Positions 5,913 to 12,379 of a stretch of DNA of 12,379 bases are shown here, piece after piece. Position numbers and translations under genes: made by a program. Positions within the stretch are counted from its first letter, which is position 1, and each line of letters opens with the position of its first letter. Location: NCBI GenBank assembly GCA_945875935.1, contig CAMCNE010000069.1:1-12379 (forward strand), given 5' to 3'. Below the pieces are notes generated by a model that worked only from the letters and a program-made list of their open reading frames with translations, had not been told where the DNA came from and made no database searches. The DNA is from Bordetella parapertussis (GTDB lineage Bacteria; Pseudomonadota; Gammaproteobacteria; Burkholderiales; Burkholderiaceae_C).

Positions 5913-6836
5913 TCAGCGCGCCGCCAACAACGCTCGCCCCGCGCGCGAGGGCACGGCTCGGCCGAGTCGGCCCGAGATGAACGCGGCCGCGTCGACCAGG
6001 CGGTCCAGATCCACCCCGGTGTCGATGCCCAGGCCGCGCAGCAGGTAGAGCACCTCTTCGGTGGCCACGTTGCCGGCGGCACCGCGGGCGTAGGGGCAGC
6101 CGCCCAGACCGGCCACGCTGGCGTCGAAGGTGTGCACGCCCATTTGCAGGCAGGCGTGGATGTTGACCAGCGCCTGGCCGTAGGTGTCGTGGAAGTGGCC
6201 GCTGACGGCGTCCAGATCGAAGTGGCGCAGCGCGGCCTCCATGGCGGCTTGCACCCGCTGCGCGGTGCCCACGCCGATGGTGTCGGACACGCCGCAATGC
6301 TCGGCCCCGAGCGCCTTGAGGCCGGCGGCCACGCGTGCCACGGCCTCGGGCGAGACCTCGCCCTCGTAGGGGCAACCCAGCGCGCACGAGATCGAGCCGC
6401 GCACGCCCACGCCTTCGGCGCGAGCCCGGGCCACCACCGGCGCAAAGCGTTCCAGGCTTTCGTCAATGCTGCAGTTGGTGTTGCGCTGGCAGAACGATTC
6501 GCTGGCCGCGGTGAACACCACGATCTCGTCGGGCCAGCTCTCGCGCGGGCCGGCCAGCGCGGCTTCCAGCCCCTTGAGGTTGGGCACCAGCGCCGAGTGG
6601 CGCACGCGCGCATCGCGCGCGCCAGGCGCACGCACGCCGGCCAGCACCGCGGCGGCATCGGCCATCTGCGGCACCCATTTCGGGCTGACGAAGCTGGTGA
6701 CCTCGATGTGCCGCAGGCCGGCGTGCTGCAGCATTTGCACCAGTTCGATCTTGTCGGCGGTGGCCACCGGCTGCGGCTCGTTTTGCAGGCCGTCGCGCGG
6801 ACCGACCTCGACCAGGGTGACGTGTGAGGGCAGCAT
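5913..6836 (-). CDS. mvaB: Hydroxymethylglutaryl-CoA lyase
   Basis: The product (307 residues, the usual bacterial length) cleaves HMG-CoA to acetyl-CoA and acetoacetate, the final step of leucine catabolism. It is a DRE-TIM-type TIM barrel of the HMGL-like family. VEVGPRDGLQNE (9-20) carries the catalytic R14-D15. GHFHDTYGQA (213-222) holds metal ligands H214 and H216. SVAGLGGCPYARGAAGN (240-256) is the HMG-CoA lyase signature with active-site C247. The start at 6836 (MLPSHVTLVEVG) fits the family; the reading frame stays open far upstream through the neighbouring genes, but those codons are not protein family sequence. It begins 14 nt after the DUF4126 stop, so the two are likely co-transcribed. 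Propionate/citramalate-type lyases are related, but the signature favours HMG-CoA lyase. Confidence 0.93.
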   Translation of the reverse strand: MLPSHVTLVEVGPRDGLQNEPQPVATADKIELVQMLQHAGLRHIEVTSFVSPKWVPQMADAAAVLAGVRAPGARDARVRHSALVPNLKGLEAALAGPRESWPDEIVVFTAASESFCQRNTNCSIDESLERFAPVVARARAEGVGVRGSISCALGCPYEGEVSPEAVARVAAGLKALGAEHCGVSDTIGVGTAQRVQAAMEAALRHFDLDAVSGHFHDTYGQALVNIHACLQMGVHTFDASVAGLGGCPYARGAAGNVATEEVLYLLRGLGIDTGVDLDRLVDAAAFISGRLGRAVPSRAGRALLAAR

Positions 6837-6850
6837 GGGTCGTGTGGCTT

Positions 6851-7471
6851 TCAGGTGCTGTGCGCGGCAGGGCGGAACCACTGCACCACGCGGTTGATGA
6901 TCGGCCTGAGAAAGCGGCCCAGGATCCAGATGACTGCCACCATCGCCAGCAACATCACGACCAGCAGCACGGCGAAGACCGTCGGGTGAGTCCACGACAG
7001 CCACAGCGCAGTGGGCACCAGCGCGTCGCCGAACAGCGACAAGCCGATGTTGGAAAACGGCTCGGGCGAGGTGTTGGCCGCCGCCCGCGTGGTGGTCTTG
7101 GCCACATGACTGGTGGCCGCGAGCGTGCCACCCAGCAAGCCGGCGGCCATCGCCAGACTGGACGAGTCGGCGCCGAACACCGAGGCAGCGAGCACCGCAC
7201 CGACCGGAATGCGCAGCAAGGTGTGCGTGAGGTCCCACAGCGTGTCGAGCGCGGGAATCTTGTCGGCGAAGAATTCGACACACAGCATGAAGCCGCTGGC
7301 CACCAGCACCACGGGGCCTTGCAGGATCTGCAGACCACCGGGCAGGTCGACCCAGCCCAGATACCCGGCCAGTCCGGTCAGGAACACCACGGCATACAGC
7401 CGCAGCCCGCTCGCCCAGCCAAGCGCGGCGGCGATCGCCAGCAACTGCGCAGTGTCGAGCGCGGCAGGCAT
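6851..7471 (-). CDS. DUF4126 family integral membrane protein
   Basis: The product is 206 residues, strongly hydrophobic, with about five to six membrane segments (roughly 8-38, 50-68, 86-100, 105-122, 147-160, 164-186). It carries features I associate with DUF4126: ASGLRLYAVVFLTGLAGYLG (20-39), EFFADKIPALDTLWD (66-80) and NTSPEPFSNIGLSLFGD (133-149). The role of the family is unknown. Its ATG (7471-7469) shares one base with the TGA of the preceding isomerase gene, a TGATG junction typical of coupled translation. mvaB follows after 14 nt. Nothing here resembles a transporter motif. Confidence 0.85.
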   Translation of the reverse strand: MPAALDTAQLLAIAAALGWASGLRLYAVVFLTGLAGYLGWVDLPGGLQILQGPVVLVASGFMLCVEFFADKIPALDTLWDLTHTLLRIPVGAVLAASVFGADSSSLAMAAGLLGGTLAATSHVAKTTTRAAANTSPEPFSNIGLSLFGDALVPTALWLSWTHPTVFAVLLVVMLLAMVAVIWILGRFLRPIINRVVQWFRPAAHST

Positions 7472-8082
7472 CAGAACGGCCCGTGCGCCAGCCAGCGCTC
7501 GATTTGCAACTGGCGGTCGTTGCCCCAGAAGGGCTCGCCATCGACGATGAAAAATGGCGCTCCGAACACGCCGGCGGCCAGCGCGTCGTCGTTGGCCTGC
7601 TTGAGGCGTGCCTTCCAGACAGGGTCGCTCCAGACCGCTTCGGCTGCGTCGGCGTCCAGCCCAAAGCCGGCCACCACACCGCGCAGCGCGGCGACGTCGC
7701 TCAGGTCGATGCCATCAACGAAATGGGCGCGAATGGCGTGGTGCAGCCAGCGGGTGGATTCGGCCGCATCACGATCTTTCAGCCACCAGAACACGCGCGC
7801 CGCGTTGTGGGTGGCGATCGGAAAGCGCGCCGGCATGTTGAATGGCGTGCCATCGAAGCGCGCCGATCGCTTGAAGTCGAGCACCGAATACTCGCCCTTG
7901 ATGGGATAACCCACCAACGGGCGCAACTCGGCCGACTGAAAGATGACGCCCAGCAGCACCGCGTGGTAATTGACGCTGCGGCCGTGCCGCGCGGCCACGG
8001 TCTCGATCCACTCGGTGGCAAGGTAGCCATAGGGCGACGAGAAGTCGACGTAGAGGTCGATCGCGCGGGGTGAGGCGTTCAT
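7471..8082 (-). CDS. 2-hydroxychromene-2-carboxylate isomerase family protein (DsbA/GST-kappa fold)
   Basis: The product is 203 residues, normal for this thioredoxin-fold family (NahD, PF01323). DFSSPYGYLA (13-22) has serine where DsbA has CxxC; Ser15 or Ser16 corresponds to the glutathione-activating serine of NahD and kappa GSTs. GVFGAPFFIVDGEPFWGNDR (171-190) supplies the cis-proline loop (around P177) and the C-terminal family signature. The named reaction is a glutathione-dependent isomerisation in naphthalene degradation, but no other naphthalene gene is present, so the true substrate is probably another glutathione conjugate or unsaturated acid. TGGAGC about 9 nt upstream serves as a weak ribosome binding site. 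The gene follows ubiC by 22 nt and overlaps DUF4126 by 1 nt. Confidence 0.88.
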   Translation of the reverse strand: MNASPRAIDLYVDFSSPYGYLATEWIETVAARHGRSVNYHAVLLGVIFQSAELRPLVGYPIKGEYSVLDFKRSARFDGTPFNMPARFPIATHNAARVFWWLKDRDAAESTRWLHHAIRAHFVDGIDLSDVAALRGVVAGFGLDADAAEAVWSDPVWKARLKQANDDALAAGVFGAPFFIVDGEPFWGNDRQLQIERWLAHGPF

Positions 8083-8104
8083 GGGGGATGCTCCAGCAAA
8101 AAGG

Positions 8105-8653
8105 TCATTCCGAGTCGCCCGGCGAGCGCTGCCGCACCGCCGGAGAAAACCATTCGGTGAGCAGCAAGGGTACGCCGCGCCGAAAGAACACCGAGCGCCG
8201 CGACCACAGCGGCCCGGCGCACCAGCCGCCTTCGCTTGAGCGGGTCAGACGCTGCGCGAGACACCGTGCCCGCCAGGGCTGCATCGGGGCGTGACCCAGA
8301 CGCTCGCAGCGCGCCGCATGAGCGCCAAACAGCAAATCGGCCAGCGGGCGGCTGCCCAGTCCGCGCAGCGCGCGCCAGGTGAGTCGGGAGCTCACCGCGG
8401 GCAGCACCGAGCGCGCGTGCACCAGCGGCTGGCCGTCGCCCCACAGGATCACTTCGCGCACATGGCAGCGCTGCACGCGCCGCCGCCCGCCCGCACCGCG
8501 CAAGACGCGCAGTTCATCGGCCGTGGCGCAGGCGGTGCGCTGCGACAGCACCTGCACCTGAAAGCCGCCAAAGGCGCGCGCCAGTCGGCGGCTGAGCGAG
8601 CCGTCCGAGCGCAGCCAGGCGGCGAGTTGGCGGTCGATCGGCCGTCGGCTCAA
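8105..8653 (-). CDS. ubiC: Chorismate--pyruvate lyase (UbiC)
   Basis: The frame encodes a UbiC-type protein that converts chorismate to 4-hydroxybenzoate plus pyruvate, the first committed step of ubiquinone synthesis. Family landmarks are AAWLRSDGSLSRRL (11-24), CHVREVILWGDGQPLVHARS (63-82) with R66 and R81 matching E. coli R76 and R91, and the C-terminal RRSVFFRRGVPLLLTEWFSP (152-171) with E167 matching E. coli E155. The start is uncertain. No ATG lies in frame near the family N-terminus, and the first reasonable in-frame start is TTG at 8653, giving 182 residues and a 43-nt gap after the MaoC gene. A perfectly placed ATG at 8700, overlapping the MaoC stop as ATGA, is out of frame and stops after 16 codons. 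The gene sits away from ubiA here. Confidence 0.83.
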   Translation of the reverse strand: MSRRPIDRQLAAWLRSDGSLSRRLARAFGGFQVQVLSQRTACATADELRVLRGAGGRRRVQRCHVREVILWGDGQPLVHARSVLPAVSSRLTWRALRGLGSRPLADLLFGAHAARCERLGHAPMQPWRARCLAQRLTRSSEGGWCAGPLWSRRSVFFRRGVPLLLTEWFSPAVRQRSPGDSE

Positions 8654-8696
8654 GCGGCACCGAGCGCTGCGCGCTGGCCGCGGCGCTGGCGTGTTT

Positions 8697-9161
8697 TCAT
8701 GGCGCGGCTGCCTTGACGAGGATGGTGGCACGCGCCACCACCGAGGGCTGCGCACCCACGCCGGCACTGCCTTCGAGCTGGGCCACCAGACCGCCCAGCT
8801 TGTCGTTGCGCTCGAAGCTCGACACGCGCCAGCGCAGCGTGATCTCCTGTTCGGCAAACACCGGGCGCTTGAAGGCCAGGTTCACGTTCAGGCAGAGCAT
8901 TTCTCGCTTGCCCACGGCATCGGTACGCGAGAAGTGCGTGGCCAGCAACCCCATGAGCAACGCGCCGGTGTGCTGTCCGCTGGCGATGATCTCGCCAAAG
9001 CGCGCCCGTGCCGCGACCATCTCGTCGAGGTGCAGCGGGTTGGCATCACCGCTGAGCCGGGCGAAGTCGATGATGTCCTGACGCGACAGCCGCACCGGGC
9101 GCGACACGGTCTCGCCCACCGACACCAGGTCGACCGGCACGACGGGTTTCAACTTGGCCAT
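8697..9161 (-). CDS. MaoC-like hot-dog dehydratase/hydratase
   Basis: The product (154 residues) is a single hot-dog domain of the MaoC/R-specific enoyl-CoA hydratase family. The hydratase-2 motif is present as FARLSGDANPLHLDEMVAAR (33-52), with D39 and H44 equivalent to the catalytic Asp-His pair of PhaJ-type hydratases. The following segment reads FGEIIASGQHTGAL (55-68); the histidine often seen in IxHG is serine here. The likely reaction is hydration of a 2-enoyl-CoA to (R)-3-hydroxyacyl-CoA, with the substrate unknown. The ATG at 9161 lies 12 nt after the aceK stop with no evident Shine-Dalgarno, pointing to coupled translation. Its TGA overlaps an ATG at 8700 in an ATGA arrangement. Confidence 0.88.
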   Translation of the reverse strand: MAKLKPVVPVDLVSVGETVSRPVRLSRQDIIDFARLSGDANPLHLDEMVAARARFGEIIASGQHTGALLMGLLATHFSRTDAVGKREMLCLNVNLAFKRPVFAEQEITLRWRVSSFERNDKLGGLVAQLEGSAGVGAQPSVVARATILVKAAAP

Positions 9162-9173
9162 GGTGGCGTTGAG

Positions 9174-10970
9174 TCAGGCTGCCGCGACGCCAGCCACCTG
9201 AAGCGGGCGCTGGTTCTTGAATCGCTTGGACGCGTCGTACGGAAACACGTCGTGCACATGGCCGGCCAGGATGCGGTCCTTGTGCTGCTGCCAGAAGGCC
9301 GGGTCGAGCAGATCGGCGTGGTGCTTCATGAACACCTCTCTGACTTGCACATTGCCGAGCAGGAAGGGCGCGAAAGTCTCGGGGAACACGTCCTTCGGGC
9401 CTACGTGGTACCAGATCTCGCCAGACATTTCTTCTTCTTCGTTGCGCGGCTCGGGCACCTTGCGGAAATTGCAGTCGGTGATGTATTCGATCTCGTCGTA
9501 GTCGTAGAACACCACCTTGCCGTGGCGCATGACGCCAAAGTTTTTCCACAGCATGTCGCCGGGAAAGATGTTGGCAGCCACAAGGTCCTTGATGGCGTTG
9601 CCGTACTCGATCACCGAATGAGCCACCTGCTCCGGATCGGCTTCCTGAATGTAGATGTTCAGCGGGATCATGCGTCGCTCGATGTACACGTGGCGGATCA
9701 CCAGGTCCTTGCCGTCTTCCTCGAGCAGGCTGGGGCAGAACTTGCGCAGCTCTTCGACCAGTTCGTCGTCGAAGCGCGCGCGCGGAAAGGCCACCTTGCT
9801 GTACTCGAGCGTGTCGGCCATGCGGCCTACGCGGTCGTGCTGCTTGACCAGCAGGTACTTGCTCTTGATCTGCTCGCGCGTGGTGTCCTTTTGCGGCGGG
9901 TAGTAGTCCTTGATGACCTTGAACACATACGGAAACGACGGCAGATCGAACACCAGCATGACCATGCCCTTGATGCCGGGCGCGATGCGGAACTGGTCGC
10001 TCGAATGCCGCAGGTGCGCGAGGAAATCTCGGTAGAACAGGTTCTTGCCCTGCTTTTGCAGACCGATGGCGCTGTAGATCTCGCTGCGCGGCTTGCGCGG
10101 CATCAGCGTGCGCAGGAACTGCACGTAGGCCGATGGCACTTCCATGTCGACCATGAAGTAAGCGCGCGCAAAGCTGAACAGCAGCTGCAGTTCGTCGTCG
10201 CCGAACAGCATCGCGTCGATGGCCAACGTGCCGGGCACGGTGTGCAAGATGGGCAGCATGAACGGCGTCTCGCGGTAGCCGTTGACCAGCTTGCCCACCA
10301 GATAGGCGCCCTTGTTGCGAAAGAACAGCGACGTCAGCACCTGGATCTGGAAATTGGTGCGCGGCGGGCGGTCGGCGATCTGCGCTTCGATGGCGGCCAC
10401 CATGCTGCCGATGTCGCGGTCGAGATCCTGAAAGGGCCGCTGCAGCTTGAGGTTGTCGATGATGCGCTGGCACACCTCGCGCAGGGTGGCGGGCGTGGGG
10501 TAGTAGGCGCGGTAGGTGGGCGTCGAGGTGGGATCGTCGTCTTCGATGTACTCGGTCGACACCGCGGGGCGCACGAAGATGAAGTCGTTGTTGAAGTAGC
10601 TGCGGTGGAGGATCTTGGTGGTCACCGAATTGAAGAAGGTCTCGGCGAGCTCGGGCTGGTGGTGGTTGGTGAGCAGGCCGATGTAGTGCAGCTTGACCTG
10701 CTGCCACACCTCGGCGCTGAGCTGCGCGGCCTTGAACTCGGCTTGCAGCCGGTTGGCGGCTTCATCCACACGTTGGTCGTAGAACTCGATGCGGTCACGC
10801 TGCGCGCGCCGCTGGCCGTGCCAGTCGGCCATCTCGAAACGCTGCTTGGCCGCCGCGCTGGTCTCGCGAAACAGCCGGTAGTGACGGTTGAAGCCGTCGA
10901 GCATCGCCATCGCGATGTCATAGGCACGGGCGTCGTCGAGCGCTGCTGGAAAGCCGCTGCTGTTCGTCAT
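9174..10970 (-). CDS. aceK: Isocitrate dehydrogenase kinase/phosphatase
   Basis: The product (598 residues; E. coli AceK is 578) reversibly phosphorylates isocitrate dehydrogenase and so directs isocitrate between the TCA cycle and the glyoxylate bypass. The N-terminal regulatory region covers about 1-320 (for example RSYFNNDFIF, 123-132). The kinase-like domain has the ATP loop APGIKGMVM (330-338), K351 in VFKVIKD matching E. coli K336, the catalytic segment NIFPGDMLWKNFG (467-479) with D472 matching E. coli D457, and the metal-binding DYDEI (490-494). All key residues are intact. Its ATG overlaps the stop of can by 4 nt (ATGA), so the two are translationally coupled. This is notable because aceK in enteric bacteria follows aceBA. 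A 781-codon open frame on the opposite strand is a base-composition artefact. Confidence 0.96.
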   Translation of the reverse strand: MTNSSGFPAALDDARAYDIAMAMLDGFNRHYRLFRETSAAAKQRFEMADWHGQRRAQRDRIEFYDQRVDEAANRLQAEFKAAQLSAEVWQQVKLHYIGLLTNHHQPELAETFFNSVTTKILHRSYFNNDFIFVRPAVSTEYIEDDDPTSTPTYRAYYPTPATLREVCQRIIDNLKLQRPFQDLDRDIGSMVAAIEAQIADRPPRTNFQIQVLTSLFFRNKGAYLVGKLVNGYRETPFMLPILHTVPGTLAIDAMLFGDDELQLLFSFARAYFMVDMEVPSAYVQFLRTLMPRKPRSEIYSAIGLQKQGKNLFYRDFLAHLRHSSDQFRIAPGIKGMVMLVFDLPSFPYVFKVIKDYYPPQKDTTREQIKSKYLLVKQHDRVGRMADTLEYSKVAFPRARFDDELVEELRKFCPSLLEEDGKDLVIRHVYIERRMIPLNIYIQEADPEQVAHSVIEYGNAIKDLVAANIFPGDMLWKNFGVMRHGKVVFYDYDEIEYITDCNFRKVPEPRNEEEEMSGEIWYHVGPKDVFPETFAPFLLGNVQVREVFMKHHADLLDPAFWQQHKDRILAGHVHDVFPYDASKRFKNQRPLQVAGVAAA

Positions 10971-11650
10971 GGTTGGGCCTCGCCAGCACTGGCAGCCACA
11001 AGACGTTCACGCAGCGCAGCCAGAGCGCTCTGGTAGACGGCGCGAACTTCGTCAAGACTTGATACGGTCATCCTCATGTCCTCCAGCAGACCATTGTGCA
11101 AACCATAGAACCAGCCGTGCACCACCAATGACTGACCGCGTGCCCAGGCGTCCTGAACCACGGTGGTGAGGCACACATTGCGCGCCTGCTCGATCACGTT
11201 GAGCTCGCACAGCGCGTCCACGCGCTGGCCGGGCTCGAGGCTGTCCAGCCACTCCTGATGCTGCTCGCGCACGTCTTGCACGTGGCGCAACCAGTTGTCG
11301 GCAATGCCCACGCGCCGGTTGTGCAGGGCGGCGGCCACACCGCCGCAGCCTGAATGGCCGACCACGATGATGTGCTGCACCTGGAGCTGGTCGGTGGCGT
11401 ACTGAATGACCGACAGGCAGTTCAGATCAGAGTGGGCCACCACATTGGCCACATTGCGGTGCACGAACAACTCGCCGGGCAGCAGCCCGACCAGATCGTT
11501 GGCCGGCACGCGGCTGTCGGCGCAGCCTATCCACAGGTATTGCGGCGACTGCTGCTTGAGCAAGCCGGTGAAGAACCCGGGGGTGCGCGCCTCGGTGGCG
11601 CGCGCCCACATGACGTTGCTCTCGAAGAGTTCTTTCAGTTCGCTGGTCAT
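10967..11650 (-). CDS. can: Beta-class carbonic anhydrase
   Basis: The product is 227 residues, close to E. coli Can (220). It is a cytoplasmic zinc enzyme that interconverts CO2 and bicarbonate. The zinc and active-site residues are all present: C43-A-D45-S-R47 in IGCADSRVP, and H99 and C102 in VVGHSGCGG (97-104). HRNVANVV (64-71) and the N-terminal NVMWARATEARTPGFF also fit the Can clade. The ATG at 11650 agrees with the family N-terminus; only a weak GGTGA lies just upstream. It is the first gene of the minus-strand string and is divergent from the MBL-fold gene, so its promoter should lie in 11651-11729. Bicarbonate from it could feed biotin carboxylases; none is inside the window. Confidence 0.95.
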   Translation of the reverse strand: MTSELKELFESNVMWARATEARTPGFFTGLLKQQSPQYLWIGCADSRVPANDLVGLLPGELFVHRNVANVVAHSDLNCLSVIQYATDQLQVQHIIVVGHSGCGGVAAALHNRRVGIADNWLRHVQDVREQHQEWLDSLEPGQRVDALCELNVIEQARNVCLTTVVQDAWARGQSLVVHGWFYGLHNGLLEDMRMTVSSLDEVRAVYQSALAALRERLVAASAGEAQP

Positions 11651-11729
11651 GGGTCACCGCAGGTAGAGTCAACCGAGTTTAAAAGTTTGCCGGCGACGAT
11701 CGCGGCCCTTTCGTCATTTCGGCAACCTC
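11651..11729. promoter_or_regulatory. Divergent intergenic region between can and MBL-fold gene
   Basis: This 79-bp gap must hold or abut the promoters of two divergent units, including the long can-aceK operon. It contains an AT-rich patch, GTTTAAAAGTTT (11677-11688), unlike its GC-rich surroundings, which could supply -10 elements on either strand. I could not find a convincing -35/-10 pair. Confidence 0.3.
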
Positions 11730-12379
11730 GTGAACACCGCGCATCAAGAACCGCACTATCCCCACGCCGATGCGCTGCCCGCCGCGGGCGGCAGCATCGA
11801 GGTGGCCAGCGGCGTGCGCTGGCTGCGCATGCCGCTGCCGTTTGCGCTGAACCACATCAACCTGTGGCTGCTGCGCGATGAGCAGAGCGGCGTCGACGGC
11901 ACCGTGCAAGGCTGGACCATCGTCGACTGCGGCATCGCCGACACCGCCACGCGTGGGCTGTGGGAGGAGATCTTCGACACGCAGCTTGGCGGGTTGCCGG
12001 TGCTGCGGGTGATCGCCACCCACATGCACCCCGACCACATCGGCTTGGCGCACTGGCTGACCACGCGCTGGAGCAGGCCGACGGCCGCTGCGGACGCCGG
12101 CTTCGAATGTCGCCTGTGGATGAGCGCCACCGACTATGCGGTGGCCGTGCTGGGCAGCCGCGCCGACAGCTCGATGGGTGGCGACTCGGCGGCTGACTTC
12201 GCCACCCGGCACGGGCTGCTCGACAGCGATGCGATCGCGCAGATCCGCGAGCGCGCCGGCTTTTTTGCGAGCATGGTGCCGCGCATGCCAGCGGCCTACC
12301 GGCGGCTGATGGACGGTGATCTGGTGCCTGCGGGCAGCACCGAGCTGGCCGGCCGCCATCCGTGGCGCTGCATCGCCGG
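11730..12379 (+). CDS. MBL-fold metallo-hydrolase, 3' end outside window
   Basis: The frame opens with GTG at 11730 and runs 216 codons to the right edge without a stop. The metallo-beta-lactamase metal motif HxHxDH is clear in VIATHMHPDHIGLAHWL, preceded by the usual strand GWTIVDCGIAD and the N-terminal segment VRWLRMPLPFALNHINLWLL. Proteins of this kind (glyoxalase II-like hydrolases, often about 350 residues with a C-terminal helical domain) hydrolyse thioesters or other esters; the substrate cannot be assigned. The next upstream in-frame stop is TAG at 11664 and no ATG lies between, which supports GTG as the start, though no strong Shine-Dalgarno is visible. The gene is divergent from can. 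Confidence 0.88.
   Translation, partial: MNTAHQEPHYPHADALPAAGGSIEVASGVRWLRMPLPFALNHINLWLLRDEQSGVDGTVQGWTIVDCGIADTATRGLWEEIFDTQLGGLPVLRVIATHMHPDHIGLAHWLTTRWSRPTAAADAGFECRLWMSATDYAVAVLGSRADSSMGGDSAADFATRHGLLDSDAIAQIRERAGFFASMVPRMPAAYRRLMDGDLVPAGSTELAGRHPWRCIA

Noticed and set aside
6837..7679. N-terminal extension making HMG-CoA lyase 588 residues long
   Set aside because: The extra 281 codons lie within the DUF4126 and isomerase genes in another frame and have no family similarity. The lyase starts at 6836 with the expected N-terminus.
8691..11036. 781-codon open frame on the plus strand
   Set aside because: It lies antisense to aceK and the MaoC gene, which have full family motifs. The His/Arg/Gln/Val-rich translation with no recognisable domain is the usual shadow of GC-rich codon bias.

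Overview
This window looks like ordinary chromosomal DNA of a GC-rich betaproteobacterium, most likely order Burkholderiales (Comamonadaceae or a nearby Leptothrix/Methylibium-type lineage). The inference rests on the strong G/C third-position bias throughout, the long spurious antisense frames this causes, and the protein set: AceK, beta carbonic anhydrase, UbiC, a NahD-like isomerase, DUF4126, a DUF1289 protein and an MHS-type permease with a long insert. I see no rRNA, tRNA, CRISPR array, transposase, integrase or phage gene.

Layout, left to right. (1) 1-847, minus: a two-domain GNAT acetyltransferase that runs off the left edge. (2) 961-3319, plus: a divergent two-gene operon with a crotonase-fold protein followed 7 nt later by malonyl-CoA synthetase (matB). 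(3) 3333-3370: a strong stem-loop terminator between convergent units, strongest for the minus strand. (4) 3411-5332, minus: an MFS (metabolite:H+ symporter family) permease, an intercistronic hairpin, then a 54-residue single-span membrane protein. A 22-bp-spaced direct repeat lies upstream of the permease. (5) 5535-11650, minus: a long, tightly packed gene string in transcription order: can, aceK, MaoC-like hydratase, ubiC, 2-hydroxychromene-2-carboxylate isomerase-like, DUF4126 membrane protein, HMG-CoA lyase (mvaB), a cluster of three palindromic repeats, and a small DUF1289 protein. Several junctions overlap by 1-4 nt. (6) 11730 to the right edge, plus: a divergent, incomplete metallo-beta-lactamase-fold hydrolase.

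How it fits together. Most products handle acyl-CoA and C2/C3 metabolism. HMG-CoA lyase is the last step of leucine catabolism and releases acetyl-CoA and acetoacetate. AceK sets the split between the TCA cycle and the glyoxylate bypass when acetyl-CoA is the carbon source. Carbonic anhydrase interconverts CO2 and the bicarbonate that biotin carboxylases use. MatB activates malonate to malonyl-CoA. A leucine/isovalerate (liu-type) degradation set may lie beyond the right edge, but that is inference.

I found no clearly novel multi-gene system. The best leads are the 54-residue membrane protein with its upstream hairpin, the direct-repeat operator candidate before the permease, the large two-cysteine insert in the permease, the uncertain ubiC start, and the altered active site of the crotonase next to matB.
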